From positions 8,139 through 55,795 of the forward strand of contig JAPPJC010000027.1 of assembly GCA_028820455.1 (NCBI GenBank): a DNA stretch of 47,657 nt, in the 5' to 3' direction. Numbering within the stretch: the first letter of the stretch is position 1; every line of letters starts with the position of its first letter. Shown here piece by piece: positions 28,415-38,441 of this stretch. The notes below the pieces were generated by a model that saw nothing but the letters and a program-made list of their open reading frames with translations, did no database searches and was not told where the DNA came from. Origin of the DNA: Acidimicrobiaceae bacterium. Lineage in GTDB: Bacteria; Actinomycetota; Acidimicrobiia; Acidimicrobiales; Aldehydirespiratoraceae. The translations under genes were made by a program, and so were the position numbers.

Positions 28415-31400
28415 TCAGTTCATTTCCATCCAGCAGCGTAGCTTCGGTTTGGGTGCGTCCATGGGGGCGTTGACCCGTTTAAGGTAGGTGTCACGGATGT
28501 GGTAGCGCACCTTGTCGCGCAATTCTTTGAGGGTTTTGCGGCTGGTGTTGCAGCGGCGGGGAGTTTTGGGTCGGCAGCGGATACTGTTGATGATCTCACC
28601 TGGAGATTCCAGGATCGTGTCTTCGCTGAGGTCGTATAGGTACCAGCGGGTAGGGCCAGCTTCTAATGTGAATCTACGGCTGTCAACGTCCAGAGCGGGC
28701 AGTGAGTAGCAGAAGAATACTCCCCGAGTGCCCTTGGCGAGCTTGCGGCGGCCTGAGAACACCGAGCTGGGTAGTCCGTCGAGCTGTTCAGTCAGACCGG
28801 GATGCTGCTTGAGCAACGCCTGGTATTCCAGGTGCATCTCCTCAACCGCGGTGCGGGTGCCTTCGTAGGTGACGTTGAACTCACGCAGAGGGTCGTAAGT
28901 GTCGTCGGGGCGTAGCAGCTTACGACCTTCGATGCCGAGCGTGAGCGAGATCAGTAGTGTTTTGCCAGCGACTTTCTTGTACAACTTCAGGATACGTTCC
29001 AGCCCGTCGGGTGGCAGGAAATTCCAGAAACAGATCGTACCTCGATCCGTAGCCGCCTCAGGGTGATCGGCCACTAGGCGGGTCTCGATCTCGGGGCTCA
29101 TACGTCGGTCCACACGGCCTATGCGTTGCATGAGACGCACCGGGTTCCAATGCAGGTCGTAGTTCACGAGCCTGGTAGCATCCTGAAGGTTCAAACCCTC
29201 AGACAGCACATCGGTGGACACCAGCACCCTGATCTCGTTTAGGCCTTCCGCAGCAAGCTCCGCTGTGCTGGAACCGTTGTAATAAGGCGAGAACCGGCGG
29301 ATCACCTCAGCACGGTCCACATTGGTGCCACCGTCTATACGAACAACACCCTCCACACCGGCGGCTCGCAATCGAGACTCCACGTATCGGGCCGTGTCAG
29401 CGAACTCTGTGAACACCAGCACCTTACGGTCCCTTAATTCCTTGCTTGTCAGCAGCCGGATCAGTTTTCTTGCCTTGTCGTCCTGCTGCGGGGTCAAACA
29501 GCTGACAGCATCGAGGAAAGAAGCGATCTCGTCTAGATCCTCGAACGTCTTGTCGAGGATTGCGGCCACGTCGTATTCGTCACGGGAGAGCTCGGTGACG
29601 GCCTCCAGCAGCTCGGGCGGTATCACATCCTCATCGGCGTCGGTTTCGTTCTCGTCGGTGTTACCGACTGCGTAACCTCTACTACCTGTATCGTCGTCGG
29701 TGTTACCGACTGCGTAACCAGTGCTAGTTGTAACGTTTTCATCGGCTTTTCTGCCAGCTTTCGTGTCCCCGTTGTTGCCACCGGCGGCGTTGTTTTTCTT
29801 GGCTCTTCCCGCGTCGAGTTTGAACTGTCTTCCGGGTCGGAAATTGATCGCGGTGCCGTTACGTCGTTTCCAAGCGTCGTAACGATCCTGTTCTGCGCCG
29901 GGTTCGCTGTGGACTTCCACGAACGCCAGGAGTTTGCGCATCAGCCGGTCGAGCGACGTTTCAAAGGCGTACACCGAGCTTTCGAAACGTTTCAGGAACA
30001 TTGTGCGGATCAGGCCCACCACCTGGCGTTGACGGTTCTCCTCCACAGGGTTGATGTCGTCGGGCCCGACATAGTAGGCCAGCGGGTAGTAGACAGCCAA
30101 CGAGAACAAGGGATTCTCTCGACGGAACGCTCTCTCGAACACATCGAGAACCCCCTGATACGAAGACCGGATCGAATACTCCGCCACCCAGGGTGGTTTC
30201 CGATCAGGGAACGCGGTCGATGCACCCCGCTCTTGGATCTGGCTTTTCTTGGCGTAGGATCGGCTGCGTTGAACCACCAGTGCAGCGAACACCTCATCCT
30301 CAGCGAGTGCCTGTCGGGCTTGAGGGGTCATACCCTCGGCAAAAGCTGAAACACCCCCCTCGGGTTGCGTTCCATCCTCGCTACCCTGGGCGGGTGCGGA
30401 TGATGCCAGGGTGGTCGATTTTCCGCTACCGGTACTACCAAGGGCGGGATCGGGTGCATGGGCGGGTGCGGGTTCGGCATCGTTGTTGTGAGAGCCCCGC
30501 AGGTTGCGTTTCCCTGTCTTTGTATCCGCCTCCTTGGCCTGGTTGTGTCCGTTCTGTTTCGTGTCGGGTTTGGAAGTGCTCCGCAGGTTGCGTTCCATCA
30601 CACTGAAATGGCTTGAAAGGTTGTTCACTCCGAGACTGCGGGCGAAATAGGCGTCATCTCCCCTTGTGAACAGTTCGGCCATGTGACGGAAATCGGCCAG
30701 ACGATTGTTCACGGGGGTGGCTGTTAGCATGAACACCAGCTTGGGCCGAGCCGAACCGTCCAGCATGTCGTAGAGACGCCAATAGCGGGAACGCCGATCC
30801 CGTATACCACCGGTGTCTTCCCCGGTGTTGCGGTCGCCACGGCTGCCACGGTTGCGGAAGTGGTGGGCCTCATCGATGATTACTGCGTCGGCGAGGTCGG
30901 TGATACGCTGGAAGCGTTCGGGGAAATCACTGCCACGACTCAGATCGGTGTGGCTGAATACGCTCAGACTGGAGAAATCCTCCCCGCCACCCACACCACC
31001 GATATGCGGTAGCCACCTACGCAAGTGCGGTTCCCACACGCCCTCACGGGCTGCTTTGGGAGCGAACAGCACAACCCGCTTGTTCTCATGCAGTACCAGC
31101 CGTTCGATCAGCATCAATCCCACAAACGTCTTACCCAGACCCACGCCATCACACAAAAACGCACCACCATAACGGCGGGCGATCTTCATCAACGACCAGT
31201 ACGCCTCCTGCTGATAACGGTCGAGATGAGCGAACATACGAGACCGCGACTCGTCCCACTCGCCTGCCGTGAGTTCACGACCCCGGAAGAACTCGTGCAA
31301 CGCCTTGGCATACACAGTGAACGGCGGGTACTGCTCCGTGTGCCGCACGATCGTGCGTAACACGTCCTCGGTGACGTCTTCGGCTGCGGCCCAATGGGTG

Positions 31401-31951
31401 TCGAACCAACCCTGCAACTGAGCGACCTCCCGACCGCTTTGCACCTGGATGTTCAACTCCACATTACGAGTAAGCCCAGCTCTGGTGAAATTACTGGAAC
31501 CGACCAGTGCCTGGGCACCAACCACATCGAACTTCGCGTGAGTGATATAAGCCTTAGCGTGGAACTTGTCACGCCGGTACACCCGGCACTCTATCCGCCC
31601 CACAGCGATGGCATCCACCAACGCCTCCACCCCCTCCAAAAACGGATTCGCATCCTTTTCGTCCTCCAGGCTACCGTCGAGGCGGTCAACCCTGCGCCGC
31701 AACGCCTGTGTGAACGCGACCCGAGTGCGCAGCGACACCTCATCACCCATCAGCAGGCGGATCCGTTTGAGCTGCTGCCACTTACCGTCAAGAGCCAACA
31801 ACGCCCCGATCTCGAAGAATCCCGTAGCGATGTCAAACGACTCCGCTAGGTCGCTCCACTGGCGTAGGTATTCCAAACCGGTCCAACCCGACACACTGTT
31901 GTCAACGATGAACAGATCACCACCACCTGTCGTACTCACACTAAAAACCAT
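28415..31951 (-). CDS. PLD-nuclease-SNF2 helicase fusion protein
   Basis: RRDKFHAKAYITHAKFDVVGAQALVGSSNFTRAGL (HxK...N PLD motif); GGAFLCDGVGLGKTFVGLMLIERLV; VIIDEAHHFRN; VFMLTATPVNN; LVNYDLHWNPVRLMQRIGRVDRR. Confidence 0.85.
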   Translation of the reverse strand: MVFSVSTTGGGDLFIVDNSVSGWTGLEYLRQWSDLAESFDIATGFFEIGALLALDGKWQQLKRIRLLMGDEVSLRTRVAFTQALRRRVDRLDGSLEDEKDANPFLEGVEALVDAIAVGRIECRVYRRDKFHAKAYITHAKFDVVGAQALVGSSNFTRAGLTRNVELNIQVQSGREVAQLQGWFDTHWAAAEDVTEDVLRTIVRHTEQYPPFTVYAKALHEFFRGRELTAGEWDESRSRMFAHLDRYQQEAYWSLMKIARRYGGAFLCDGVGLGKTFVGLMLIERLVLHENKRVVLFAPKAAREGVWEPHLRRWLPHIGGVGGGEDFSSLSVFSHTDLSRGSDFPERFQRITDLADAVIIDEAHHFRNRGSRGDRNTGEDTGGIRDRRSRYWRLYDMLDGSARPKLVFMLTATPVNNRLADFRHMAELFTRGDDAYFARSLGVNNLSSHFSVMERNLRSTSKPDTKQNGHNQAKEADTKTGKRNLRGSHNNDAEPAPAHAPDPALGSTGSGKSTTLASSAPAQGSEDGTQPEGGVSAFAEGMTPQARQALAEDEVFAALVVQRSRSYAKKSQIQERGASTAFPDRKPPWVAEYSIRSSYQGVLDVFERAFRRENPLFSLAVYYPLAYYVGPDDINPVEENRQRQVVGLIRTMFLKRFESSVYAFETSLDRLMRKLLAFVEVHSEPGAEQDRYDAWKRRNGTAINFRPGRQFKLDAGRAKKNNAAGGNNGDTKAGRKADENVTTSTGYAVGNTDDDTGSRGYAVGNTDENETDADEDVIPPELLEAVTELSRDEYDVAAILDKTFEDLDEIASFLDAVSCLTPQQDDKARKLIRLLTSKELRDRKVLVFTEFADTARYVESRLRAAGVEGVVRIDGGTNVDRAEVIRRFSPYYNGSSTAELAAEGLNEIRVLVSTDVLSEGLNLQDATRLVNYDLHWNPVRLMQRIGRVDRRMSPEIETRLVADHPEAATDRGTICFWNFLPPDGLERILKLYKKVAGKTLLISLTLGIEGRKLLRPDDTYDPLREFNVTYEGTRTAVEEMHLEYQALLKQHPGLTEQLDGLPSSVFSGRRKLAKGTRGVFFCYSLPALDVDSRRFTLEAGPTRWYLYDLSEDTILESPGEIINSIRCRPKTPRRCNTSRKTLKELRDKVRYHIRDTYLKRVNAPMDAPKPKLRCWMEMN
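29652..29719. repeat. In-frame 42-bp period repeat (26-bp identical core) in the helicase linker
   Basis: TCGTCGGTGTTACCGACTGCGTAACC at 29652 and 29694; encodes GYAVGNTD twice. Confidence 0.85.
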
Positions 31952-32007
31952 AGCCCACAGCTATGACACTGCAACCGCCGCCTTCGTTGGAATTGGTAAG
32001 ACAAGTC

Positions 32008-32041
32008 CTCTAAGGATAGAATAACTCTAAGGATAGAATAA
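32008..32041. repeat. Perfect 17-bp tandem duplication
   Basis: CTCTAAGGATAGAATAA x2. Confidence 0.95.
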
Positions 32042-32215
32042 CTCTTGATGCCAGAATCTCCGGCGCATGCGAGTCTTGCAGGTGAACACCCACGGCTGGT
32101 TGAGAGACTCACATTGGGTGAACCACCTCGACTATTTGTATTTCAAATGGCTTGAACGACCTTCGGAGCCTATCCGGAAGCATGTCTGGGTGTATTCTTG
32201 ACCAAGATGCCTGTG

Positions 32216-32491
32216 TGAGCTTCTATGCCAACACGCATAGAAAAAGCCGTCATTGACCGGAAGGCTCTGGTTTTTCTTGTGGGTTGGGTGGTGTGTGGGT
32301 TGGTGATCTTGGGGTTGTGTCGATTTCTCTGTCTACCACGGAGTATGATATCGGTCGGGTTGAGGTTGTCTTCTTTGAGGTGGTCGTGCATTGAGTCGGC
32401 CGATCTGGTATCACTTTATTCGTCAACGTCGTGGGAGACAAGGGAACGTCGATTGTCATCGCTCGTGGCAAGCATGACATGATCGCGCAGG
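32216..32491 (+). repeat. About 260-bp dispersed repeat, copy 1: hairpin end plus ISL3-like transposase fragment
   Basis: TTCTATGC-CAACAC-GCATAGAA at 32221-32242; region nearly identical to 36639-36896; encodes ITLFVNVVGDKGTSIVIARGKHDMIAQ-like segment. Confidence 0.8.
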
Positions 32492-32618
32492 CCTATCAAG
32501 GGGACTTGGAAGAAGCAGCAGCCAGGTTTGAAATAACTCCGTGTGAGCTGGGTTTTCGTGGACACGGGAGCGTGGTATGCTCTCGCTGCCAGCGACGACG
32601 TATCACACTCTAGGACTG

Positions 32619-32708
32619 TGAACGTTCTCAGCGAACACGCGGGACGACTACGCTGTGCCGATCTCTTCTTTGTAGTGACACGTTCTTAGCAAACACGCGG
32701 GAAGACGA
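32619..32708. repeat. Two CRISPR-like units about 58 bp apart
   Basis: CGTTCTCAGCGAACACGCGGGACGACTA (32623) and CGTTCTTAGCAAACACGCGGGAAGACGA (32681). Confidence 0.4.
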
Positions 32709-33704
32709 TTGGCCATTTCTGATCATGTGTTGTGGAGACGTGGGCTGACCCTGAAGTCGCCAGTGGATGATACGCAAGTAGTCTGCATATAATCTAGTTG
32801 GGAAAGGCTAAAAATGTCGGTAGTGAGAGACGGATCACAGTTTGATTTTTCTGGCCCAGACAAAAAATAACGATGCGATAAAGAGCAGCCATGCAACTCC
32901 TAGTAAGCCCTCTTGCCAATAGGTAACACCTGAGAAAGCGGTCAAGCCGGAGATGGTGTATAGTACTGCTTTTAATATTACTCTTGCTCGATTTGGTGTT
33001 TCGGTCTTTACCTGCTGCACGGAAGACAACGGTGGTGTTTGGTCGGCGGTCGAGTCCTGAGCGTCAGACACTGGTGGCACTTGATCGGTGGTTACTTAAG
33101 TGTCGTGTGGTGATGTTTCAGTGTGTTGACTGGTTTTGAGTATCCAGAAATAAGTGTCCGGGTCTTCAAGGTTTCTTGCGGCTGATAGTGGCCACATGCT
33201 GGGGTGACGCCAATCTGATATTTTGAGGCTGTTTCCTTTTGCCCGGTTGCATTAAGCGTGGGCTGCTTGAAGGTTGTCAATGTGGTGTAGCCGCGATTCG
33301 TATCAGATTCCTAGAACTATCCGCTTACCCCGACGGTCAAAATGTCCGAACTTTTTTGGTATGATATGATCGACTTGTCCTTGACCAGTGGGAAGCGACA
33401 TCGCGCGCAGTCCGCACTTTTTTGAGTCGCTCCATGCTATGTAGGTCAAAATGGTTCGCCGGTGAGCAGGATCCCACCGAGCGGTAGACGGGTAGGGCCT
33501 GACCCTTGAGGCGTGGTTGCGCAGGGCAGTCTGATCTGGATTATGACGACGATAGGCAAGGAATGGTTCGTGCTGGTACTTCCTCCGAACGGATGGAGTC
33601 AGGTAGGCTCAGCACTATGAGCAGGTTGGTCCAGCAGGTCGAAAAATAAAAGCGCACAGATTATAGAGCAGCAGAACTGGAAGAATATTGATAGGAGCAT
33701 AGGT

Positions 33705-33746
33705 AATTGTAACCTTACGTTGACAAATCATTGTGGCTAACAAAGC
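33705..33746 (+). mobile_element. Putative element terminus, copy 1
   Basis: AATTGTAACCTTACGTTGACAAATCATTGTGGCTAACAAAGCC; hairpin GGCT-AACAA-AGCC. Confidence 0.5.
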
Positions 33747-33813
33747 CTTCAACTAAAACCACTAAAAACGCGTTTTCATACACGGTTTTTTCGTTCATAG
33801 GGTGGTTTAACAG

Positions 33814-34131
33814 TTGCCACGACAATTGAATCCGCTATTACCCCACGGGGAGTTGCCTCTTGGTTCTTCCGGTGGTAGTAGCGGATACCTCATAGATAGA
33901 GGTTTGTCATGGCTTGACAAACAGCTTTTCTACTGGAGGAACCGCCATGTTGTACAAGCCACACAAGCCCAAAAGACATGTCCTTCACAAATTGACGCCC
34001 TTGTTGCAGATTTATCTATGGAACTCAATGAGCAGCAGCAGCAACATGAATTTTATTATCAAAATAAATTGGTACCGCGTGTACAGCAAATAATTACAGC
34101 GTTGAATGGGGCTGACCCGTTTTTAGTGTAA
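33814..34131 (+). CDS. Hypothetical protein in the repeated element
   Basis: 105-aa ORF next to the AAAACGCGTTTT palindrome; no family recognised. Confidence 0.35.
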   Translation: MPRQLNPLLPHGELPLGSSGGSSGYLIDRGLSWLDKQLFYWRNRHVVQATQAQKTCPSQIDALVADLSMELNEQQQQHEFYYQNKLVPRVQQIITALNGADPFLV

Positions 34132-34574
34132 ATCACAGTATCCAATCTTGATCTTGTACAACAATCACACGATTTCAGCAGACCACTGTGTGCTAGTGGC
34201 TGGGAAATGGAAATTAGTAGCGCGCCTGCTAAAGCTGTTTCAGAAACGTCTGAAAATGCTGTAACGGCGTTCACACAGAAAGTAGACGACATTTTAGCTG
34301 AAGATCAAGAACTATGGGACGATCTGTTCAATGGCCTCAACAGTACTCTGACCCACGGATTACCTGATCTTGGTAAGTATAATTTTGTACTACCTCCGCA
34401 ACAGTGAACAACCAGAATAAGAATGATGTAATAGCGTAAAAATACAGTGACCATATCACATTTATCGTGCTTTTTACACTACAGTAGATATAAGAAACCT
34501 TGATACCAATGTTGTCTTTTTACTTTTAGACCGTTAGTTTCCCCAACACAGTAAATGAATCTGCTGCGTTATCT

Positions 34575-35476
34575 ATGGAGGAAAATATGCTTGAAGATGA
34601 TTATGCTGACATTAAAGTAGAGCACCTCAACGAAACTCAAGTTGAAACTGCTGTAAACGATGCTTTACAACTAGCTGGTTACACATGGCCTCAATTACAA
34701 GCACATGCAGAAAAAGGATGTTTTCCTACTGAAACAGCACGTAGAACCTGGTTTGTTGTCTCATCGCTCATCTAATCAACACAAATCTAATTTGGAACAA
34801 CTGGCACGCGTGTTCGCTGGGCGGCTTTCCGACTTGCTCAATAAGACTATTACAGACGGAATCCGTTTAAGTTCTTACACAGACCCTAAAGGCAATGTTG
34901 TTGTAGGCTATAAAGTGTCTTCAAACAACTTACTCGGCGTGCCCATTCCATTAACCGTTTCACGGTCTCCTGCACGTTTGTATCTCAATGTGCTAAACAC
35001 TCTCAGTGCTAAACACTCTCAATTTAGATGAATCCAGTAGATGGCTGACTACCACTAAAAGCAGTTACACACTGCAACACAATAATACTGAAGATTCAAT
35101 ATTCGCCTATGATTTTGTAAGAACACCGCCTAATAAATTCCCTGCAGCTCATTTCCACATTTACGGTGAATCAAAGAGATTGAAGTGTGTGTTGAATGAT
35201 GCCAACCGCACAAAAGATAAACCTGCTGATTTCCACTTACCTGTTGGAGGCCGGAGATTCCGGCCGTGTTTAGAAGATATTATTGAATTCTGTATTTTAG
35301 AAGGTTTAGTTACTTCTAGAGACAACTGGCAACAAGCATTAGAAGAATCACGTAGCTTGTACTACAAAACACAGCTTAAAGCAGCTGCACAACGAGCTCC
35401 CGAAGTGATTGCCGCGGTCTTAAAAAACAATGGATGGACAGTATTACCACCAAGGGTTTCTGCTAACAGTGCTTAG
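34575..35476 (+). pseudogene. Conserved actinobacterial hypothetical protein, split by a frameshift (about 34770) and a 16-bp duplication
   Basis: MEENMLEDDYADIKVEHLNETQVETAVNDALQLAGYTWPQLQAHAEKGCFPTETARRTWFVVSSLI* / NLEQLARVFAGRLSD...RLYLNVLNTL / NLDESSRWLTTTKSS...FHLPVGGRRFRPCLEDIIEFCILEGLV...NGWTVLPP. Confidence 0.7.
34990..35021. repeat. Perfect 16-bp tandem duplication, frame-breaking
   Basis: GTGCTAAACACTCTCA at 34990-35005 and 35006-35021. Confidence 0.95.
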
Positions 35477-35507
35477 ATATTATGTAATCACCTGTTGTTG
35501 TCAAATT

Positions 35508-35570
35508 GATTTAAGCCACCAATTGCTCATAAGTCAATCTTTTACCCGGCCTGAGTGCAAATAGGGGATT
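35508..35570 (-). pseudogene. C-terminal relic of IS1595-type transposase
   Basis: Reverse strand reads LRPGKRLTYEQLVA*, matching the MTGKRLTYADLVG* end of the 44.4-kb copy. Confidence 0.45.
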
Positions 35571-35838
35571 ATAGCTTAAGTTGCCGCTGGCAGTCAGAAT
35601 AGGCTAGCCCGTGTTAGTTGTTGTCAACCTAAGTGTATAACCCCTCCTTGTTGCTTCTATTTCACATTCCATTCTGTTTTCCAATCTTTGTGTTTATTCA
35701 TTGATTTTCTGAAAGTCGTTTTCTATGATTTCATCTAATGTGGTTTTCATTTGTAGTAACATCAACACTTGTGCATAGCCTTCTGTACACATATTTTCAA
35801 AAGACGGTGAGAAGGCTTGGAGACAATACAATAAGCAA

Positions 35839-35995
35839 CATGCGTAAAACAATCATCAACTTGGTGGGTTTTGTTTGTGGTGCGCTGGTGTTGTTTTTGT
35901 TCTTGTGGTTCTTGTGGTGGTGGTCATTGAGAACGATAAACACCGTGATGACCACTACAACCACCACCACAGCAACTACAACGAACACTGGTTGA
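35839..35995 (+). CDS. Small single-TM protein with Thr-rich tail
   Basis: MRKTIINLVGFVCGALVLFLFLWFLWWWSLRTINTVMTTTTTTTATTTNTG*. Confidence 0.35.
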
Positions 35996-36121
35996 CGTTC
36001 AAACCGTGGTGGTTGTAGTAGAACACAAAACTACGACCTGGCTACTCAACGCTTACATGCAATGACCAACAAAATCATCACACGTTTAGCTATAGTCGTC
36101 ATCATCGTGCTAGTTGAGCTT

Positions 36122-36640
36122 CTATGCCAGTCTTAGCTCTGTTTTTGTGTTTGGGGTCGTTTTGGAGGTGTGTGTAGGTGCGGTTTGAGATGATCGACAA
36201 TCACAAAACCCATACGTATCATTATGAGTGCGCCGTTCGAGGCTGCGTATGGCCTCTCGTTTGCTTTTACCGCGTTCGAGGTATCTTTTGTGGTAGGCGC
36301 GTCCTTTGGTGTCAGGTTTTGAGATTTGTGCGATGGCAGCAGTGTGGATTGCTTTGTTGAGACCGATGGTTCCCACCGCGGTTGAGGCGGTGTCGCATGA
36401 TTCGTCCGCTGCCAGCCTGTATGGGTGCTGTGCCGTTAGCCATGGCGTAGCATGTTTTGGAGGCTTATCGGGTGGGATCGCTGGTGTCAGCTGGTGTCTC
36501 TGCTGCTACCAGCGCGCCCACGCCGTAGATGCGAGTCAAGGTCATGCCAGAGGCAGCCACGACTTTTTGCGATCTCACCGTTGAGAGCGTCGATCTGGTG
36601 GTTCAACTCGCCGTTTGCGGGTGATACACCATCTAGTTGA
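36122..36640 (-). pseudogene. IS110-family transposase relic
   Basis: Reverse frames: LTRIYGVGALVAAETP, YAMANGTAPIQAGSGRIMRHRLNRGGN, GLNKAIHTAAIAQISKPDTKGRAYHKRYLERGKSKREAIRSLERR; in different frames. Confidence 0.7.
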
Positions 36641-36896
36641 GCTTTTATGCCAACACGCATAGAAAAAGCCGTCATTGACTGGAAGGCTCTGGTTTTTCTT
36701 GTGGGTTGGTGGTCTTGGGGTTGTGTCGATTTCTCTGTCTACCCCGGAGTATGATATCGGTCGGGTTGGGGTTGTCTTCTTTGAAGTGGTCGTGCATTGA
36801 GTCGGCGATCTGGTATCACTTTATTTGTTAACGTTGTGGGAGACAAGGGAGCGTCGATTGTCATCGCTCGTGGCAAGCATGACATGATCGCTCAGG
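36639..36896 (+). repeat. About 260-bp dispersed repeat, copy 2 (hairpin plus ISL3-like fragment)
   Basis: TTTTATGCCAACACGCATAGAA at 36643-36664; matches 32216-32491 to the CAGG at about 36896, then diverges. Confidence 0.8.
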
Positions 36897-36897
36897 G

Positions 36898-36944
36898 AAT
36901 TATGACTTTACGTCGACAAATTGGGGAGGGGGCTAGAAAAGCCC
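36898..36944 (+). mobile_element. Putative element terminus, copy 2
   Basis: AATTATGACTTTACGTCGACAAATTGGGGAGGGGGCTAGAAAAGCCC. Confidence 0.55.
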
Positions 36945-36998
36945 TTGTGTTATTCATAACATCCGACAAAATGACAGATGTGTTCAGAAAACAGCTAA

Positions 36999-37430
36999 TT
37001 ATTGTGTGTTTTTGAGTTGTTCGGCAAATGCTTTAGCAGCTTTGTCGACGGTTCTGTCAATGGCTCTGTCGATGGCTTGTTCTATCACAGCGTTGATATT
37101 GATGTTCACGTCTGTTTTGCTTTGGTTTTGAGCTGCTTGTTGTTGCTGCATTTGTTGGTTGACTTGTTCCATTTCATTCACCTTCTTTTGCAACTCGCTT
37201 ATTTGTTTGCCTGTTTCCTGTAGATAAGTATTGATTGTTTTCCCCGACACCGTGACCAAAGCTGACAGATTTCCTTCTAGCCCGTTCTCGACAAGCCAGT
37301 TATGACAAGCCAGTTATTTAGTTGTTGTACTGCTCTATTATCCATTCTACCAAGAATATCTATTACGGATAAACCAGTTTCGCTTTCACACACCAAGAAG
37401 GACATAACCGTAATGGTTCATATTTTTGTG
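36999..37430 (-). pseudogene. Q-rich coiled-coil small protein, copy 1, frame-broken by a 14-bp duplication
   Basis: GKTINTYLQETGKQISELQKKVNEMEQVNQQMQQQQAAQNQSKTDVNININAVIEQAIDRAIDRTVDKAAKAFAEQLKNTQ; GACAAGCCAGTTAT duplicated at 37290-37317. Confidence 0.7.
37290..37317. repeat. Perfect 14-bp tandem duplication
   Basis: GACAAGCCAGTTAT x2; single copy in the 45.27-kb paralogue. Confidence 0.95.
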
Positions 37431-38231
37431 GGCAGCGTATAGATCGCCAAGAAGCTCAGTTACCGCTTTGTTGGTGGTTTTGTGTCGATTGGCAGTGATT
37501 CTGCATTTCTTCGATGAGAGCGTTCACACTGAGTTGACGGTGCTCTGCTTCGGCACGCAACCGGGGCAGAATCTCCTCGGATAGATCAAGCATCACCATC
37601 ATATGGTCAGTCTACACCGACCTTGTCGACCCACCACCCATCGCGACAACCCCGAACATTTACAACCTCCATCCCAGATGCTTATTTTGTCAGAAGGTCG
37701 CAGGGTTTCTTGTACTGGTCAGCGTTGAGACTCCATCGTCGTAAACCAGTGCGATCGTTGCTGCAAACAAGCGCATGGTTCTTGCGTGATGTGAACTCCA
37801 CTGATGCAGTACAGCATGGCGGGCTTCACAGTGGTAGTTTGCCAGTTCATTGGGAGTGAACTGTTTGGGTTGCCTATTGTCGGATCACTTCGGGTGGCTT
37901 GAACATTTCTAAACAGGCTAACAGCTTCTCTTGGGGTGACTGTTCCCCTTGTCGAGCACTATAAGTTGGCATTGCACTCAATCTTATCGGCGTCTATGGC
38001 ATACGGAATCGGGCTATACCCAGGGGAGTAAAGTATGTGGTGAAGGAGTCGTAGTCACACAAAAGACACTACCATGAGAACAACTGTGTTGTCGGATGGT
38101 AAGATCGTAATCGTGGCCTGGGATTTTCAACGAGTGACGGATATCGATGATGAACGAAAGTAAAAGAATGGTCTACGTCGAGACGTCTGTGGTGTCTTAG
38201 ATGCCAAGTGAACTGATGGGAGATAGGGAAG

Positions 38232-38369
38232 ATGTATGACGAAATAATTGAAGAACTGTGGGAAGTCAAAGACAGCATCGCACGGGAACAGGATAATGAT
38301 ATTCGCAAGCTCGCCGCCTATCTCCGGAGCTCTCACCCTAGAGGCCTCTCCGTGTCACCGTCGGGTTGA
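38232..38369 (+). CDS. Small 45-aa ORF resembling short TA-associated proteins
   Basis: MYDEIIEELWEVKDSIAREQDNDIRKLAAYLRSSHPRGLSVSPSG*; below the ORF-track size cutoff. Confidence 0.45.
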   Translation: MYDEIIEELWEVKDSIAREQDNDIRKLAAYLRSSHPRGLSVSPSG

Positions 38370-38441
38370 TGATCATGCCTGTGGCAAGCATCCTCAAACA
38401 AGCAAAACTAGGCACAGGAGGCTCTCAGTGACCTATATACG

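Noticed and set aside
37458-37602. Short minus-strand ORF reading MMVMLDLSEEILPRLRAEAEHRQLSVNALIEEMQ, ribbon-helix-helix-like
   Set aside because: Plausible antitoxin remnant, but no adjacent toxin was recognised and I could not fix its exact frame end, so it is not listed as a CDS.
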